Numbered from the stretch's first letter, positions 17,175 to 27,153 are shown. The stretch: DNA of 64,000 nucleotides from CAVUWL01 sp963787415 (GCA_963787415.1 CAWBCO010000007.1:186001-250000), one strand, 5' to 3'. Notes: generated by a model from the letters alone, not told the origin. A program made the numbers and translations.

Positions 17175-18046
17175 AGCTGCGGATCGCCACCAGGGGAAGC
17201 GCGCTGGCCCTGGCCCAGGCCGGCCAAATCGCGGGTTTGCTGGGCGGAGCGGAGCTGATCAAAGCTTCCTCAGATGGCGAAGCTGGCGACAAGGAACGCT
17301 TTGTCCGCGCCGTTGAGAGAGCGCTCCTGGACGGTGAGGCCGATATCGGTGTCCATTCGGCCAAGGACCTTCCTGCTGAGATGACCGCCGGTCTGGCGAT
17401 CGCCGCCACTCCCCCCCGCGAGGACCCCGCCGATGCCTGGATCGGGGTCGGGAACTGCTTCGCTGATGTGCCCGCAGGGTCCCGGGTCGGGACCGCTAGT
17501 CTGCGCCGCCGCGCCCAACTACTTGCCGTTCGCTCCGACCTGCGGGTTGTGGAGCTGCACGGCAACGTCGACACCCGACTGCGCCGACTCGCCGAGGGCG
17601 AGTTGGACGCGATCGTCTTGGCCGCGGCAGGATTGCGACGGCTGGGACGCGAGGATGAGGTCTCATTCCCAATCCCCGCCGAGACAATGACTCCGGCCGC
17701 CGGTCAGGGCACGCTGGTCGTGCAGGTTCGAGCCGACGACGCGCTCGCCCATCGGGCTGCAGGGCGGATCGGCGATCCGGTATCGCTGCGGGAGCTGCTG
17801 GCAGAGCGCAGCGCTCTTGCCCGCCTCAAGGCAAGCTGCACGACCCCGATTGGCGTCCGCGCGCGCCTCGACCGCGAGCAGCTCACCGTCGATGCCTTCC
17901 TCGGCCTGCCCGACGGTAGCGAGTGGCTGCGCGATCGGGTCACGGGCAACGCCGAAGACCCCGAGGCGCTCGGCAAGCAACTCGGCGAGCGCCTCCTCTC
18001 CGCCGGCGCTTCGGACCTTCTCGAGCGGGCAGAGCTAACCCGATGA
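17171..18046 (+). CDS. hemC: Hydroxymethylbilane synthase (porphobilinogen deaminase)
   Basis: HemC joins four porphobilinogens into hydroxymethylbilane. The 291-residue product starts LRIATRGSALALAQA at TTG 17171, overlapping the hemA stop (TTGA). HSAKDLPAEM carries the catalytic Asp region, VGTASLRRRAQL the substrate-binding arginines, and KASCTTPIGV (near residue 225) the cysteine that bears the dipyrromethane cofactor. It lies between hemA and the cobA-hemD gene, in pathway order. Confidence 0.95.
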   Translation: MKLRIATRGSALALAQAGQIAGLLGGAELIKASSDGEAGDKERFVRAVERALLDGEADIGVHSAKDLPAEMTAGLAIAATPPREDPADAWIGVGNCFADVPAGSRVGTASLRRRAQLLAVRSDLRVVELHGNVDTRLRRLAEGELDAIVLAAAGLRRLGREDEVSFPIPAETMTPAAGQGTLVVQVRADDALAHRAAGRIGDPVSLRELLAERSALARLKASCTTPIGVRARLDREQLTVDAFLGLPDGSEWLRDRVTGNAEDPEALGKQLGERLLSAGASDLLERAELTR

Positions 18047-18125
18047 GGGTGGTCTGCGGCGCGATTGGCGAGGCCGAAAACCAAATCGCGATCGCCGGGC
18101 CATGTCTCGAACCGGGAAGCGGCCG

Positions 18126-19632
18126 ATGAGCGCGCGAGCCGGCGTCGTCTACTTGGTCGGGGCGGGGCCGGGTGATCCCGGCCTGATGACGGCACGATCG
18201 CTGAGCTTGATCGCCTCGGCTGAGGTGATCTTTTATGACCGCCTGATTCCACCAGCGGCGCTGCAGCACTCCCGCGCTGATGCGGAGCTTGTCTACGTCG
18301 GCAAGAGACCGGGAGAGGCCTCGCTGCCTCAGGACCAGATCGCCGAGCGCATGGTCGAGGCGGCCCGGGCAGGAAGAAGCGTCGTGCGGTTAAAGGGCGG
18401 TGACCCATTTGTGTTTGGGCGCGGTGGCGAGGAGGGCGAGGTGCTTGCCGAGCGCGGAATCGAGTTTGAGGTCGTCCCGGGGATCAGCGCCGGCGTCGCA
18501 GCCCCCGCCTATGCCGGCATTCCGGTCACCCATCGTGAGGAGGCCTCCGCGGTCGCCTTTCTCACCGGCCACGAGGATCCCGAGAAGTCCGAGGCGGCGC
18601 TTGACTGGAAGGCGCTGGCAGCGTTTCCGGGAACCCTGGTCTTCTACATGGGCATTAAGCGCTTAGAGCAAAATGCCCGGGCGTTGATCGCTGCCGGACG
18701 CGACCCAGCCGAGCCAGCAGCGGCGATCGAGCGCGGCACCCTGGTCGACCAGCGCACGGTGACCGCGACCCTCGCCACGATTGCAGCGGCGGTCAGAGAC
18801 GAGGAGATTGGGCCACCGGCGCTGATCGTCATCGGCCCCGTCGTGGCTCGGAGAAGCCAACTCGCCTGGCTCGAGCGCCGACCCCTGCACGGACGCAGCG
18901 TCCTCGTCACCCGCGCCCGTGCCCAGGCCAGCGCTCTCGCCACCGATCTGGCCGAGCTTGGCGCCACGGTGATTGAGTTGCCGGTGATCCGCATTAAGTC
19001 AAAGATCGACAGCGCCGAGGTTCGAGACGCGGTGGGGTCGATCGCTGAGAACGCTCTCCTGTGCCTGAGCAGTCCCAACGGGGTTCACCTTCTGATTCGA
19101 GGCACTCGCGGCGGCTGGCTTCGACGCCAGGGCGCTGAGCGCCTGTGCCGTGGCCGCGATCGGCCCGGGCACAGCGCGGGCTCTGGCCGAGCACGGGATA
19201 ACCGCAGACATCGTCTCGGAGCGCTTCCTCGCCGAGGCCATGGTCGAGTCTCTGGCAGGTTTCGAGGTCAGGGGTCGTCGGGTGCTCATCCCCCGCGCCG
19301 CGGAGGCGCGCGACGTCCTCCCCGAGGCCCTGCGCCAGCGCGGCGCCGAGGTTGAGGTAATCGCGCTTTATGAGACGCTGCACGAGGAGGCCGCCCCCGA
19401 GGCGATCGATGCCGCTGGAGCTGCCGACTACATCACCTTCACCTCAGCCTCAACCGTGGCCAACCTGGTTGCCGCTCTCGGCGATCGCCCGCCCCTGAGC
19501 GCCCGTGTCATCTCGATCGGCCCAATCACCAGCGCAGCGGCGCGAGAGGCCGGCCTCGAGGTCTCCGCCGAGGCCGAGCGCCACGACATCGAGGGCCTGC
19601 TCCAGGCTCTGCTGCGCGACGCACAAAGATGA
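18126..19632 (+). pseudogene. cobA-hemD: Uroporphyrinogen-III C-methyltransferase/synthase fusion, frameshifted
   Basis: The N-terminal 250 residues are SUMT/CobA: YLVGAGPGDPGLMT, GDPFVFGRGGEE and VPGISAGVAAPAYAGIPVTHR. This part methylates uroporphyrinogen III on the siroheme/cobalamin branch. The C-terminal part is HemD, uroporphyrinogen-III synthase, with SVLVTRARAQASALA, CLSSPNGVHLL and, in the next frame, AAIGPGTARALAEHG and DYITFTSASTVANL. The two halves of HemD are in different frames. One extra base near 19095 (CTG-A-TTCGAG) accounts for it: removing it yields HLLFEALAAAGFDARALSAC, a normal HemD reading. Since HemD is essential for heme, sequence error is as likely as mutation. The ATG at 18126 is preferred to 18102. 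The gene overlaps birA by 4 nt. Confidence 0.85.
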
Positions 19633-20321
19633 GCTTTGGCAACCCCCATCGCCACTTCCTTCTCACCACTTCGACCAATTCCCAAGCCCGGGATCTGGCG
19701 GCGGGCGGAGCGCCACACGGGACCGTAGTCACCGCCGCAAAGCAAACCGAGGGGCGGGGTCGCCAAGGGCGGAGCTGGTGCGCGCCGGCTGGCAAGGCAC
19801 TTCTTTACTCGGCGATTCTGCGCCGGCTGGAGCGCCACCAGCTGCTGGCGCTTGCGGTCCCGCTCGCCGTTTGCGAGCTGGCTGAAGAGCTGCAGCCAGG
19901 GGTCAGGTGTCAGGTCAAGTGGCCAAACGACGTGCAGATTGAGGACAGAAAGCTCGCCGGAATCCTGATCGAGACCCGCCCCCAGGAGGGCTGGGCGGTG
20001 ATCGGCGTGGGCCTCAACCTGGCGATTGCTGAATTCCCGGCAGAGCTCGCCGCCAGTGCGATCTCACTCAACGGCAGCGCAAGCGCCGAGGAGGCGCGGA
20101 TCGCGCTCAATCAGCGCCTCTGCCGTTGGATCGAGGCCGAGCCCCCGACGGTCCTTGGCGCCTGGCGCTCACGCGACTCCCTCAGAGGCCGCGAGATTGC
20201 GTGGAATGGCGGCTCAGGCATCGCCGACGGCGTCGATCAGCGGGGTCGCCTAATCGTCATCGGACCCGGCGGCGAGCGCCTTTTTCTCAGCGCCGGGGAG
20301 GTTCACCTGCTCGGCAGCTGA
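19629..20321 (+). CDS. birA: Biotin-[acetyl-CoA-carboxylase] ligase
   Basis: The ligase activates biotin as biotinyl-AMP and transfers it to carboxylase biotin domains. The 230 residues contain TNSQARDLAAGG, the adenylate loop TEGRGRQGRSW, KWPNDVQIEDRKLAGILIE with the catalytic Lys region, and GVGLNL, then a small C-terminal SH3-like domain. There is no N-terminal winged helix, so this is the non-repressor (group I) form. It starts by ATGA overlap with cobA-hemD and ends inside the antisense 3' end of the helicase gene, with 72 bp of convergent overlap. Confidence 0.92.
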   Translation: MSFGNPHRHFLLTTSTNSQARDLAAGGAPHGTVVTAAKQTEGRGRQGRSWCAPAGKALLYSAILRRLERHQLLALAVPLAVCELAEELQPGVRCQVKWPNDVQIEDRKLAGILIETRPQEGWAVIGVGLNLAIAEFPAELAASAISLNGSASAEEARIALNQRLCRWIEAEPPTVLGAWRSRDSLRGREIAWNGGSGIADGVDQRGRLIVIGPGGERLFLSAGEVHLLGS

Positions 20322-22859
20322 ATCCCCACCGGTGCCATCGCCATCAAGGGAGGGCGTGGGCTGGGTCGAATCTGGCCCGCTCGTGTCGCGCTGGCGTTTG
20401 TTGGCGCGCTTTCGCCGACGCTTTCCTCCCTTGGGGAAATTGCGCAAAAGCTCGCGAGCGATCGCCGAGGGTTTGCGGGCCATCCGCATCCGGGCGCCGC
20501 GCAACACCTCCTCTCCCTCGGGCGTATGGGAGACCGCGGCGGCCAGCAGGGAAACCGCCAGGCGGCGGTCATGTTTGCGCCCCGCGTGCACCAGGCGGCG
20601 AGCGTTTCGGCCGTGCGCTCGCCCCGAGGAGTTGACCAAAAGCCCGAGCAGTCGCTTCGTCTCCGGCCAACGCTGGACCGCGTACTCCTCGTGCAGTTCG
20701 CGCGTGTAGGAGGCGAGCCTCCAGACCCAAGCCTGCGCCTGATCGCGGCGACCGATCCGCTTATCGACAAGTGCCTGCAGCAGCGTCTTGGTCCCTGCCC
20801 GCTTGTCCTCTCGGCTCCAGGTTCCGACGATCTCGATCGCGTCGTCGAAGGCCTCGGGGTCGCCCAAGTCGGCAACCTCGCCCAGTGCTTTTAGTCGTAG
20901 CTGGGCATTACGATTGCGCTGCACACAGGTCAGAAGGAAGCGTCGGCGCAGCTCTTTGGTCTGGTCGTTTTGAAGCATTGCCCGCGCTCGTCTCCAACCC
21001 TGGGGATTGACCCTGGCCCCGGCAAGCGCGGCCCAGGCATGCTGCTCTGGGTAGTCGAGGTTCTCGACCGCGATTCGCCAGATCTCGCGCTCCAGCACCT
21101 CCATCCTGCGCTCCTCGGAGTCCGAGACGGGAACAACCCTCCGCTCGACCCGCACCTTGCGCCCTCGCCCCCGCCGCACCGGCCCGACGACGATCGCCCC
21201 CCCGCGGTAAACGTCACGGTCGAGCAGGCTGTGAAGGGTCACGATCGTCTCGTCGTGGGTGGTGGCGGGGTGAACGAAGTCGATTACCAATCCGGCCTCC
21301 TTGCCGGGGGCGCGGCGGGTGACGCGGCCGACTCGTTGCTGGTAGACACGCCGGGAGGCCGTCGGCGCCAGATGCATGCAGATCGTCGCCCGCGGCGAGT
21401 TCCACCCCTCGGCCAGGAGCATCGCATTGCACAGCACATCGACCTCGCCACGCTCGAAGGCAGCAAGGATCTCGGCCAACTCGCGCTTCGGCGTTTCTCC
21501 CGAAACCGCGCGCGCCACGATACCGGTGTCCTTAAAGGCCTTGGCGACATTCTTTGCGTGCTGCACTCCAGCGGTGTAAAGGACTCCGGGAACTTTTCGA
21601 AAGCGCGACTTGTAGAGGTCTGCGATCGCAACATTGAAGGGCTCTTGGTCCAGCAGCGCGGCGAGCTCCTCCTGATCGAAGTCCTGATCAACCTCGCCTT
21701 TTCGCAGCGGTACCTTGGCGATCGTCCGCACCCCCGGACCCGGCGGAATACGGAGGCAACGCAGCGGCGAAATCACGCCCCGGCGAGCTGCCTGAGCGAG
21801 GTCAAAGCGCGAGGTCTGAGTCGGGAAGAGATCGGCGACGTGGCGGGCGATCAGCGCCCCTGTCGCCGTCATCCCAATGTAGACGGGGCCGGTCCAGGCG
21901 CGGATGCAGGCACTGGTCTTCTCACCCAAGGCGGTATGTGCCTCATCGCAGATGACGATCGAGTAGGCGTCGGAAATGCGCTTGTGATTGCGAACGAACC
22001 ACTGATAGGTCTCGACCGTGACCGGACCATCGGGATCGTCACGACCGTCCAGCAAGGGTGGCCGCAATCTCTCCTTATAGCCGCGGGTGGAGATCTCGCC
22101 GATGAATTGATCGACGAGATTGCGACGGTGGGTGAGGATCAAGACGCCCCCAGTTCGCGAGGCATCGATGAAGCCGACAGCGGCAACTGTCTTGCCGGCA
22201 CCCGTTGCATGCTCAAACCAAAAGCGGCGGTCGGCCCCGGGGTCCTCCGGGGCCTCCTCGATCGCCTCTTCTTGCTCGACGTCGGGCTCCTCCCAGTCCT
22301 GGGGCTCCTCGTCGGCGGCCAGGTCCTCTTCCTCGAGGGGTTCCTCACCGTTTGCCTCTGGCGCTGGCGGCGCTGGCGGCTCTGCCTCCTCAGCTTGCGC
22401 CTCGACATTGCTCTCCGCGGCAGCCGCCTCACCATTGCGGCGGTCGAGCTGGGCGGCCGCTTGCTGCTCGGTCATCAGCTCGGCCAGGGTGCCCGAAAGA
22501 GCGTCGACCTGGTGGGGGGAGAGCTCGGCACCATCGCGGAGCCTCGGTGGTTCATCGGCCAGCAGCCGCTCCAACCCGAGCAGCAGCGAGAAGTCCTGAC
22601 GCCAGGCGATTGAGGGCTCCTCGGCTCCCTTGTCCAGCTCGCCAAGCGCCGCGTCAAGGGCGCGGCGGCGAGCCGTGCCCTGCGCCAGCGCCTCGGGTCC
22701 CTCGCCATCGAGCAGGAAGGGCTCGCGGGCGAACTTCGCCGCACGCTCGATATCGGCGCTTGAAGGAACTGCCGCCGGCGCGGCAACATCGCTGGTCTTG
22801 GCCATCAAGGCTTCTGGGGTCTGTCCCAGCCGAGACGCGAGACGTGCGGCCAGGGACAA
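20250..22859 (-). CDS. SF2 DEAD/DEAH-type helicase with acidic insert
   Basis: The 869-residue protein has superfamily 2 motifs: a Q-motif-like LSPHQVDAL at residue 114, Walker A ATGAGKT at 218-224, DEAH at 305-308, GMTAT at about 329, and motif VI QQRVGRVTRR. Its core resembles the SSL2/type III restriction helicases that act on double-stranded nucleic acid. Unusually, about 85 residues rich in Glu, Asp, Ala and Pro (about 130-212) separate the Q-motif from Walker A, where related enzymes have only about 15-25. The C-terminal 300 residues are helical and basic, ending in a KRRRKRANKRQR tail followed by an acidic end. No nuclease domain is seen. It is divergent from the TlpA-like gene and overlaps birA tail to tail. 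Confidence 0.85.
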   Translation of the reverse strand: MSLAARLASRLGQTPEALMAKTSDVAAPAAVPSSADIERAAKFAREPFLLDGEGPEALAQGTARRRALDAALGELDKGAEEPSIAWRQDFSLLLGLERLLADEPPRLRDGAELSPHQVDALSGTLAELMTEQQAAAQLDRRNGEAAAAESNVEAQAEEAEPPAPPAPEANGEEPLEEEDLAADEEPQDWEEPDVEQEEAIEEAPEDPGADRRFWFEHATGAGKTVAAVGFIDASRTGGVLILTHRRNLVDQFIGEISTRGYKERLRPPLLDGRDDPDGPVTVETYQWFVRNHKRISDAYSIVICDEAHTALGEKTSACIRAWTGPVYIGMTATGALIARHVADLFPTQTSRFDLAQAARRGVISPLRCLRIPPGPGVRTIAKVPLRKGEVDQDFDQEELAALLDQEPFNVAIADLYKSRFRKVPGVLYTAGVQHAKNVAKAFKDTGIVARAVSGETPKRELAEILAAFERGEVDVLCNAMLLAEGWNSPRATICMHLAPTASRRVYQQRVGRVTRRAPGKEAGLVIDFVHPATTHDETIVTLHSLLDRDVYRGGAIVVGPVRRGRGRKVRVERRVVPVSDSEERRMEVLEREIWRIAVENLDYPEQHAWAALAGARVNPQGWRRARAMLQNDQTKELRRRFLLTCVQRNRNAQLRLKALGEVADLGDPEAFDDAIEIVGTWSREDKRAGTKTLLQALVDKRIGRRDQAQAWVWRLASYTRELHEEYAVQRWPETKRLLGLLVNSSGRAHGRNARRLVHAGRKHDRRLAVSLLAAAVSHTPEGEEVLRGARMRMARKPSAIARELLRNFPKGGKRRRKRANKRQRDTSGPDSTQPTPSLDGDGTGGDSAAEQVNLPGAEKKALAAGSDDD

Positions 22860-22877
22860 GTAGGTAAGGATTGCCGG

Positions 22878-23525
22878 GTGGCTTTCCCCGACTGTCTCCG
22901 CGGACCGCTTCGGAGCGGACCGAACGAACGTATTGTAACCAATGGCTTGAAGCTTTCGCCACGCCCCCTCTCAATTACCCTTCTTCTGCTCGCGATTACG
23001 GCACTCGCCGCGGGCTGCGGGGGATCAACTTCAGAGGGAGACTACGGCGGCCAGCACCCCGACTATGCAAAGGCCCTGTCGGGCTCCCCGCCACCGCTAG
23101 CCGCCCTGCATAGGGAACATGACCGCCTCTTGGAGGGGGGCACCGACGCCTTCGAAAAGCGCATTAGGGCGCTCAGAGGCTTCCCCATTGTGGTCAATGT
23201 CTGGGCCTCATGGTGCGAGCCGTGCCGTGCCGAGTTCGGGGTCCTGCAGAAGCTCTCGGCGAAGTTCGGCCGCCGGGTCGCCTTTCTCGGCGTCAACTCC
23301 GATGACTCCAATGCAGCTGCGACCACCTTTCTCAAGGAGGCACCGGTTCCCTACCCCAGCTATTCCGATCCGAGCAAGAAGATCGCAGCTGCGATCCACG
23401 TCACGGTCGGCCTTCCCGATACCGCCTTTTTCAATCGGCGCGGTCAGCTGGTTTACGTCAAGCAAGGACCCTATGCGCGCCCCTCAGACCTCGAATCAGA
23501 CCTCAAGGACTATGCGCTGGGCTGA
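22878..23525 (+). CDS. TlpA/ResA-like thiol-disulfide lipoprotein
   Basis: A thioredoxin-fold domain with the redox motif WASWCEPCRAEF lies near residue 112 and is followed by FLGVNSDDSNAAATTFL and the cis-Pro region VGLPDTAFFN, as in TlpA, ResA and CcmG. Upstream is a signal peptide ending in the lipobox-like TALAAGC, so the protein is probably a lipoprotein outside the membrane. GTG 22878 is the first start in frame. TTG 22947 would place the hydrophobic segment directly at the N-terminus and is at least as likely. It may keep apocytochrome c cysteines reduced for the Ccm system 8 kb upstream; this is inference. Confidence 0.85.
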   Translation: MAFPDCLRGPLRSGPNERIVTNGLKLSPRPLSITLLLLAITALAAGCGGSTSEGDYGGQHPDYAKALSGSPPPLAALHREHDRLLEGGTDAFEKRIRALRGFPIVVNVWASWCEPCRAEFGVLQKLSAKFGRRVAFLGVNSDDSNAAATTFLKEAPVPYPSYSDPSKKIAAAIHVTVGLPDTAFFNRRGQLVYVKQGPYARPSDLESDLKDYALG

Positions 23526-23555
23526 GGCGAACCGCCGACAAGCGATAATGACTCG

Positions 23556-24017
23556 GTGAGCGTCGCCGTCGTTCTCCTCCTTGCCCTGGCCATCGCCCTC
23601 TTGCTCGCAGAGGCGCACCTGCCGAGCGGAGTTCTCGGGGCGCTCGGAATCATCGCCTTCATCGGTGCCGGGATCCTCTACCGCGAAGAAGGACACGACC
23701 TCCCGATAGTGCTGATCGTCCTCATCGCCTTGGCGCTTGGCGCCTTCATCTGGTTTGCCTCCCACAAAGTCCTCGCCTCCTACCAAAGCCAGCCGGTGCG
23801 AACCGGCTATGAGGAGCTAAAGGGCGCACTTGCCGAGGTCCGCTCCCCCCTTGATCCCGTGGGGCAGGTCTTCGTGCAGGGATCGATCTGGCGGGCTCAG
23901 CTCGCCCCGGGGGGTGCTGGCGTCGCGGTGGGGGGTAAAGTCAGGATCGAGTCAGTCGATGGGCTGACCCTGATCGTTCGGCCGACGGGCGGACCCGAGG
24001 AAGGAGCGCACCAATAG
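23556..24017 (+). CDS. NfeD-like membrane protein
   Basis: The 153-residue protein has two to three N-terminal transmembrane helices (VAVVLLLALAIALLLAEAHL onward) and a C-terminal OB-fold-like domain with GALAEVRSPLDPVGQVFVQG and GVAVGGKVRIESVDGLTLIV, which is the NfeD layout. NfeD proteins are typically encoded next to stomatin/prohibitin-type proteins and are thought to modulate them in membrane microdomains. Here the next gene is a slipin, overlapping by 1 nt (TAGTG). Confidence 0.87.
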   Translation: MSVAVVLLLALAIALLLAEAHLPSGVLGALGIIAFIGAGILYREEGHDLPIVLIVLIALALGAFIWFASHKVLASYQSQPVRTGYEELKGALAEVRSPLDPVGQVFVQGSIWRAQLAPGGAGVAVGGKVRIESVDGLTLIVRPTGGPEEGAHQ

Positions 24018-24850
24018 TGGGAGCAGCGATTGCGGTAGCGGTCTTTTTGGCTCTCATCGTCCTCCTCGTCTTCGGCGCGGCAGTTCGCGTCCTGCGCGAG
24101 TACGAACGCGGCGTCATCTTCCGCCTCGGCCGCCTGATCGCCCAGAAGGGCCCGGGCCTGATCTTGCTGATCCCCTTCATCGACCGGATCGTCAAAGTCG
24201 ACCTGCGCACGGTCACCCTCAACATCCCTCCCCAGGAGGTGATCACCCGCGACAACGTCCCCGCCAGCGTCAACGCGGTCGCCTACTTCCGCGTCATCGA
24301 CCCCCGCAAAGCGATAGTCGAGGTTGAAAACTACCTCCTCGCCACCTCCCAGATCTCCCAGACCGCGCTGCGCTCGGTGCTCGGCAAGGCGGAGTTTGAC
24401 CAGCTCCTCTCCGAGCGCGAGCGGCTCAACGAAGAGCTGCAAAAGATCATCGATGAGTCGACCGAGCCCTGGGGGGTGAAGGTGACCGCGATCGAGATCA
24501 AGGACGTCGAGATCCCCGAGCAGATGCAGCGCGCGATCGCTCGCCAGGCCGAGGCCGAGCGCGAGCGCCGGGCCAAGATCATCAACTCCGAGGGCGAGTA
24601 CCAGGCGGCGCAAAAGCTCACCGACGCCGCCGACATCATCAGCACCAACCCCGCCTCACTGCAGCTGCGCTACCTGCAGACCCTGCTGGAAATCGGCAGC
24701 AACCAAAACACCACGGTTGTCTTCCCGCTGCCCCTGGACATGCTCGAGCCCTTCCTCGGCGCCGGCCAGCACAAAACACCTAAACCACCGCCCACCCCGC
24801 CGCCGGCGCCCGCCGTTGCGGCAGACGACCCTCCGCCCTCCGCGAGCTGA
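24017..24850 (+). CDS. Slipin/stomatin-type SPFH-domain protein
   Basis: The 277-residue protein has an N-terminal membrane helix (about residues 4-24), then the SPFH/Band 7 domain: REYERGVIFRLGRLIAQKGPG, IPPQEVITRDNVPASVNAVAYFRV and LRSVLGKAEFDQLLSERERLN. A coiled coil with IARQAEAERERRAKIINSEGE follows, and the end is Pro-rich. Such proteins oligomerise into scaffolds in membrane microdomains. The GTG start at 24017 overlaps the nfeD stop, so the two are coupled. Confidence 0.93.
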   Translation: MGAAIAVAVFLALIVLLVFGAAVRVLREYERGVIFRLGRLIAQKGPGLILLIPFIDRIVKVDLRTVTLNIPPQEVITRDNVPASVNAVAYFRVIDPRKAIVEVENYLLATSQISQTALRSVLGKAEFDQLLSERERLNEELQKIIDESTEPWGVKVTAIEIKDVEIPEQMQRAIARQAEAERERRAKIINSEGEYQAAQKLTDAADIISTNPASLQLRYLQTLLEIGSNQNTTVVFPLPLDMLEPFLGAGQHKTPKPPPTPPPAPAVAADDPPPSAS

Positions 24851-25902
24851 GCGCGCCAGAGATACGAATCGATCAGCTTGGGGGACTGAGGACGATCCTC
24901 GCCCCCGGGCGAGCCGATCGACCGGAGGGTTTCGAAGCCTCCATCAGCGAGCCCAAGGGCTCAGACCGGTGTCCATTCTGCGAGGGTCATGAGACCCAGA
25001 CACCACCGGAGATCTATGCGGTGCGGCCGGGAGGCGACGCTGCCAACACTCCAGGGTGGAAGGTGCGGGTGGTGCCCAACCTCTATCCGGCGCTTGCGGC
25101 CACCGCCAGCGCGGACCCATCCGAGGGGCCCGCCTCTCAGGCCGGATCCTTTGCCAGTACCGGTGATCCCTTGCTGGCCTCTCGGCGCTCCGGCGAGCCA
25201 GATCTCTTTGTCTCTCGCCCCGCCCTCGGCGCCCACGAGGTGATCATCAACGCCCCCGAGCACCTGACCGCGATTGCCGATCTCAGCGAGCAGCGCTTCG
25301 CCGAGGCGCTCGCCGTCTGGCGCGAGCGGATGAGAGCCCATGCCGACGCCCCCTACGTCCAGGTGATCGTCAACGAGGGCGCAGGTGCCGGAGCGTCACT
25401 CGAGCACACCCATGCCCAGCTCTACGCGCTCTCGTTTGTGCCCGCCGTGGTCGCGCGCGAGCGCGAGCGCTACGGCGCATACCGCGAGCGCTCCGGGGGA
25501 GGCGGCCTGCTAAGCGATGTCTTAGTCGAGGAGATTCGCCGCCGCGAGCGGCTGGTCGCGATAGATGAGGAGGCGGCGCTGATCTGCCCATGGGCGTCGC
25601 GGTCTCCATTTGAGCTGAGGGTGCTACCGCGGCGCGAGGCGGCGAGCTTCGGAGAGGACTCGACCGGCGCCGCAATGATTCACACCGCCCTGCGCGCTCT
25701 CACCAAGCGCTTCGGGCGGGTTCCAGAGCTGAACCTCTGGGTCCGAACTGCACCCCGCGGAACCGAGTACTTCCACTGGCATGTCGACATTGCGCCTCGT
25801 CTGATGGTCAAGGCCGGATTCGAGTTGAGCACCGGAGTCGACATCAATGTTTATCCACCCGAGCGAGCCGCCGCCGACCTGCGGGAGATCATCGGCGACT
25901 AG
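24847..25902 (+). CDS. galT: Galactose-1-phosphate uridylyltransferase
   Basis: GalT exchanges UMP between UDP-glucose and galactose-1-phosphate in the Leloir pathway. The metal-binding CPFCEGHE, NLYPAL, EVIINAPEH, the active-site SLEHTHAQLYAL (in place of HPHGQ) and EYFHWHVDIAPRL are all present. The first in-frame GTG at 25021 would cut away CPFCEGHE, so the start must be further upstream. The reading IRIDQLGGLRTILAPGRA begins right at CTG 24847, which overlaps the slipin stop as CTGA, giving 351 residues, normal for GalT. No galE or galK is visible nearby. The HIT-superfamily relatives Ap4A phosphorylases are less likely. Confidence 0.88.
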   Translation: MSAPEIRIDQLGGLRTILAPGRADRPEGFEASISEPKGSDRCPFCEGHETQTPPEIYAVRPGGDAANTPGWKVRVVPNLYPALAATASADPSEGPASQAGSFASTGDPLLASRRSGEPDLFVSRPALGAHEVIINAPEHLTAIADLSEQRFAEALAVWRERMRAHADAPYVQVIVNEGAGAGASLEHTHAQLYALSFVPAVVARERERYGAYRERSGGGGLLSDVLVEEIRRRERLVAIDEEAALICPWASRSPFELRVLPRREAASFGEDSTGAAMIHTALRALTKRFGRVPELNLWVRTAPRGTEYFHWHVDIAPRLMVKAGFELSTGVDINVYPPERAAADLREIIGD

Positions 25903-25967
25903 ATCGGCCTGAACCTGCGCTGTGGCATTGTGCTCATCGTGGTAGGGCATCGCGGTAGGGTGCGACT

Positions 25968-26675
<708 letters not shown>

Positions 26676-27153
26676 TCTTCGGAGAGCCTTTTCCAGAGCT
26701 AAAAAAAGGATTGGAGACGGAGGTCGGATAGCTAATTTTCTGTGTGGGAAAAGGCCCGGTCGCCCAAGAATGTAGGAAAGCTGAAACGCAGAGGCCCCGG
26801 GCACAGAGGCTGGGACGGCCTCATTGGCGCCCGGGGACGACTGCACCTTCGCGGTTGGCCATGGAGGCAGAAGAAAGATCTCCAGGACCAGTGACCGCTT
26901 CGGCTACTGCTGCGGCGCTTCCCGACCAGGGAAAGCCGGGATGCTCCGATAGCCGCCGTCCGGCTAGGGAAGGGGACGACGACAGTTTGCCCAAGCACGA
27001 CCCATGGGGTGCCCGAGGGGAAGGTTTTGAGTTGTGATCGAACTGAACTCTTGTTTAGCCTGGTAGCTGGGCGGCCGAGGACGTCCACTGGCCTTCGACT
27101 TAGGTTGGTTGCATTACCCATGAGTCTGTGCGCCATCTTGCCCGCTAGGAAAC
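26676..27153. other. Intergenic region after tRNA-Arg
   Basis: I see no convincing gene here. Open frames on both strands lack recognisable protein features, and one ends in CPEQDSNLRPTP, the usual antisense translation of a tRNA. It would form the left inner edge of the putative island and the 3' flank of the A2 gene. Confidence 0.5.

Noticed and set aside
19085..19105. Programmed frameshifting in cobA-hemD
   Set aside because: No slippery sequence was seen and the incoming frame does not meet a stop at the shift; mutation or error is simpler.
20970..22613. Long open frame (547 residues) antisense to the helicase
   Set aside because: It lies entirely opposite a gene with clear helicase motifs, and its sequence is low in family character; high GC makes such antisense frames common.
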